From assembly GCA_003575245.1 (NCBI GenBank), contig NMQN01000407.1:1-6395 (forward strand): a stretch of DNA of 6,395 nucleotides. The letters are read 5' to 3'. Under the pieces are notes generated by a model. That model worked only from the letters and a program-made list of their open reading frames with translations, had not been told where the DNA came from and searched no databases. Source of the stretch: Candidatus Atribacteria bacterium 1244-E10-H5-B2. GTDB taxonomy: Bacteria; Atribacterota; JS1; SB-45; 34-128. Shown here piece by piece: positions 5,432 to 6,395 of this stretch. Each line of letters begins with the position of its first letter. Positions within the stretch are counted from its first letter, which is position 1. A program made the translations under genes and the position numbers.

Positions 5432-5522
5432 TCGTACCGCGTGAAGAGTAGCGTGGAGCGTATAGCGTTTAGCGTAGAGGATACAGTGATGAGTAATGAG
5501 TAAGTAGTGACAAGTTACGAGT
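5432..5522. repeat. Period-7 degenerate array, 13 units
   Basis: Ninety-one bases divide into 13 seven-base units without a gap. Eleven consecutive units from 5446 all have AG at positions 5-6: GAGTAGC, GTGGAGC, GTATAGC, GTTTAGC, then a run ending in GATGAGT, AATGAGT, AAGTAGT and others. The unit consensus drifts from GTnTAGC on the left to rATGAGT on the right. It is the longest strict array in the window and is noncoding; a plus-strand open frame through it is broken soon after and lacks a family match. Confidence 0.75.
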
Positions 5523-5538
5523 TTCAAACTTGGAAAAA

Positions 5539-5552
5539 AAGAAATAGGATTA
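5539..5552 (+). repeat. 14-base direct repeat, copy 1
   Basis: AAGAAATAGGATTA, identical to 5758-5771. The two copies bracket the period-8/period-7 arrays of this spacer. Could be chance in AT-rich DNA. Confidence 0.45.
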
Positions 5553-5595
5553 CATTGCTATACGCTCTATAAATAAACCGACTGATTGATAAGTT

Positions 5596-5665
5596 AAATT
5601 CAATTGGCTAATTGGTCAATTGGGGAATCGGTATTAACTGGTAAACCGGATAACTGGGCAACTAA
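5596..5665. repeat. Period-8 degenerate array
   Basis: GG recurs at 5606, 5614, 5622, 5630, 5640, 5648 and 5656, with spacings of 8, 8, 8, 10, 8 and 8. Units include TGGCTAAT, TGGTCAAT and TGGGGAAT on the left, then GGTAAACC, GGATAACT and GGGCAACT on the right. It is the same class as the arrays at 1021-1060 and 3181-3228. Confidence 0.7.
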
Positions 5666-5693
5666 TACGTATCTCGTGAATCGTATCTCGTAA
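5666..5693. repeat. Period-7 array (CGT class)
   Basis: Four units, TACGTAT, CTCGTGA, ATCGTAT and CTCGTAA, put CGT at 5668, 5675, 5682 and 5689. They also read as a 14-base dimer repeated twice with three differences. The array follows directly on the period-8 array. A shorter relative with units CGTATTG, AGTATCG, CGTTAAG lies at 5725-5745. Confidence 0.6.
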
Positions 5694-5724
5694 AAAGAAT
5701 AAAAACCGAAAACCAGAATAAATT

Positions 5725-5745
5725 CGTATTGAGTATCGCGTTAAG
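5725..5745. repeat. Short period-7 remnant
   Basis: Three seven-base units (CGTATTG, AGTATCG, CGTTAAG) resemble the CGTAT class at 5666-5693. Too short to be sure on its own. Confidence 0.35.
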
Positions 5746-5757
5746 AAAGAGTGGGTT

Positions 5758-5771
5758 AAGAAATAGGATTA
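5758..5771 (+). repeat. 14-base direct repeat, copy 2
   Basis: AAGAAATAGGATTA, identical to 5539-5552. The two copies start 219 bases apart. Confidence 0.45.
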
Positions 5772-5886
5772 GGGATATTATTCTGAAGGAATTAGAGAGA
5801 GAATATAATATTAGTCAATTATTTTTGTTAAAAAAATTGATGGGAATAATCAGTAATAATATAAGTTATATATTTTATCTAATCAT

Positions 5887-6395
5887 TTAGGAAAACAGAT
5901 GGCAAGCTACATAATGATTATTTTCAAAACATTTTAGTTCTGGGTCTTCTTCTTTACATACAGTTTTTACATAAGGACATCTGGTATGAAATCGACATCC
6001 GGAAGGAGGATTTATAGGACTGGGGACATCACCCATCAAAATCTGTCCTTTTTTTCTAAGTTTGGGATCGGGGATAGGTACGGCAGACAGCAATGCCTGG
6101 GTATAGGGGTGTTTAGGATTATTAAATAATTCTTTTTTAGGGGCAGTCTCTACTATCTTACCTAAATACATCACTGCAACTCTATCACAGATATGTTTTA
6201 TTACACTTAAATCATGAGCTACGAACAAAAGGGTAAGTCCAAATTCTTTCTGTAAATCTAGTAATAAATTTACAATTTGGGCTTGAATAGAAACATCCAG
6301 AGCGGATACACATTCATCGGCAACTATAAACTCCGGATTGGTAGCCAAAGCTCTGGCAATCCCTATCCTCTGCCTTTGTCCGCCACTAAATTCAT
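5887..6395 (-). CDS. Oligopeptide/dipeptide ABC transporter ATP-binding protein, C-terminal 168 residues (runs off right edge)
   Basis: This is the ATPase subunit that powers import of peptides or similar solutes by an Opp/Dpp-type transporter, working on the inner face of the membrane with a second ATPase, two permeases and a binding protein, none of which is in the window. The fragment opens with the ABC signature [14 protein letters not shown]. It continues with Walker B and catalytic glutamate FIVADE, D-loop SALD, and H-loop histidine in LLFVAHDLS. The C-terminal oligopeptide/dipeptide extension follows ([19 protein letters not shown]). It ends with a cysteine-rich tail, [15 protein letters not shown] then [12 protein letters not shown]; in some relatives such cysteines hold an iron-sulfur cluster. 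Walker A and the start lie beyond the edge, and the frame is open through 6393. The position after DE is Cys (DECVSALD), a common alternative to Pro. Whether it is the D-type or F-type subunit cannot be decided. Confidence 0.93.
   Translation of the reverse strand, partial: EFSGGQRQRIGIARALATNPEFIVADECVSALDVSIQAQIVNLLLDLQKEFGLTLLFVAHDLSVIKHICDRVAVMYLGKIVETAPKKELFNNPKHPYTQALLSAVPIPDPKLRKKGQILMGDVPSPINPPSGCRFHTRCPYVKTVCKEEDPELKCFENNHYVACHLFS

Larger units (their letters stand above)
5523..5886. other. Noncoding spacer between the CarD-like gene and the ABC gene
   Basis: No gene is supported here. It holds the period-8 and period-7 arrays listed separately, a 14-base direct repeat (5539-5552 and 5758-5771), and an AT-only-flanked hairpin at 5816-5839 (CAATT...AATTG, nine pairs with one mismatch). 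That hairpin lies 48 bases past the ABC stop on the minus strand. It lacks a U tract, so I do not call it a terminator. Because the ABC gene transcribes toward this region and the CarD-like gene away from it, the CarD-like promoter must lie at its left end, as found. Confidence 0.5.

Noticed and set aside
5255..5503. Plus-strand open frame overlapping the CarD-like start and the period-7 array
   Set aside because: It runs antisense through the CarD-like start and its promoter, then through repeat units; there is no family motif or ribosome site.
1021..5745. Tandem short arrays as CRISPR or clustered protein-binding iterons
   Set aside because: Units are 7-8 bases, contiguous and degenerate; there are no spacers, no cas genes, and no initiator gene or origin signature in the window.
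5816..5839. Terminator of the ABC transporter gene
   Set aside because: AT-rich stem with a mismatch and no U tract on the minus strand; position alone is not enough.

Overview
This is an AT-rich bacterial window holding ordinary housekeeping genes separated by unusual repeat-filled spacers. The encoded tRNA 3' CCA, the sigma-70-type promoters and Shine-Dalgarno sites, and the CarD-like and peptide-ABC genes all point to Bacteria. The gene content would suit an anaerobic or thermophile-like lineage or a candidate phylum, but I cannot fix the taxon from one window, and any phylum name would be a guess.

Layout. Positions 1-597 (-) hold the first 199 codons of an unrecognised protein that runs off the left edge. 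Positions 811-904 (-) are a tRNA-Ser(GCU) with a very clear promoter. Positions 1188-3062 (+) encode MnmG, which modifies the tRNA wobble uridine. Convergent to it, a minus-strand series follows: an OsmC-family protein (3217-3657), FolD (3857-4723), a CarD/CdnL-like RNA polymerase-binding regulator (4829-5341) with a strong extended -10 promoter, and at the right edge the C-terminal part of an oligopeptide/dipeptide ABC transporter ATPase (5887-6395).

The genes do not form one pathway. MnmG uses methylene-tetrahydrofolate and FolD interconverts that same cofactor, which is a biochemical link, but the two genes are on opposite strands and not co-transcribed. carD and folD point the same way, 105 bp apart, with a strong hairpin between them.

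The most unusual content is in the spacers. Four of them carry arrays of degenerate short tandem units in two recurring classes. One has an 8-base period with a GG/AG (or AAC on the other strand) anchor. The other has a 7-base period with anchors such as AG, CGT or CACT. The two classes often lie side by side. One array supplies the stop codon and last four codons of folD, and another supplies the stop of the OsmC gene. A third runs through the nominal upstream extension of mnmG and ends in its likely -10 box. Two GC-rich palindromes, resembling REP-type elements, sit just upstream of the OsmC gene. FolD and the CarD-like protein each lack a family-typical key residue: Ile replaces the catalytic Lys in FolD, and Tyr replaces the DNA-wedging Trp in the CarD-like protein.
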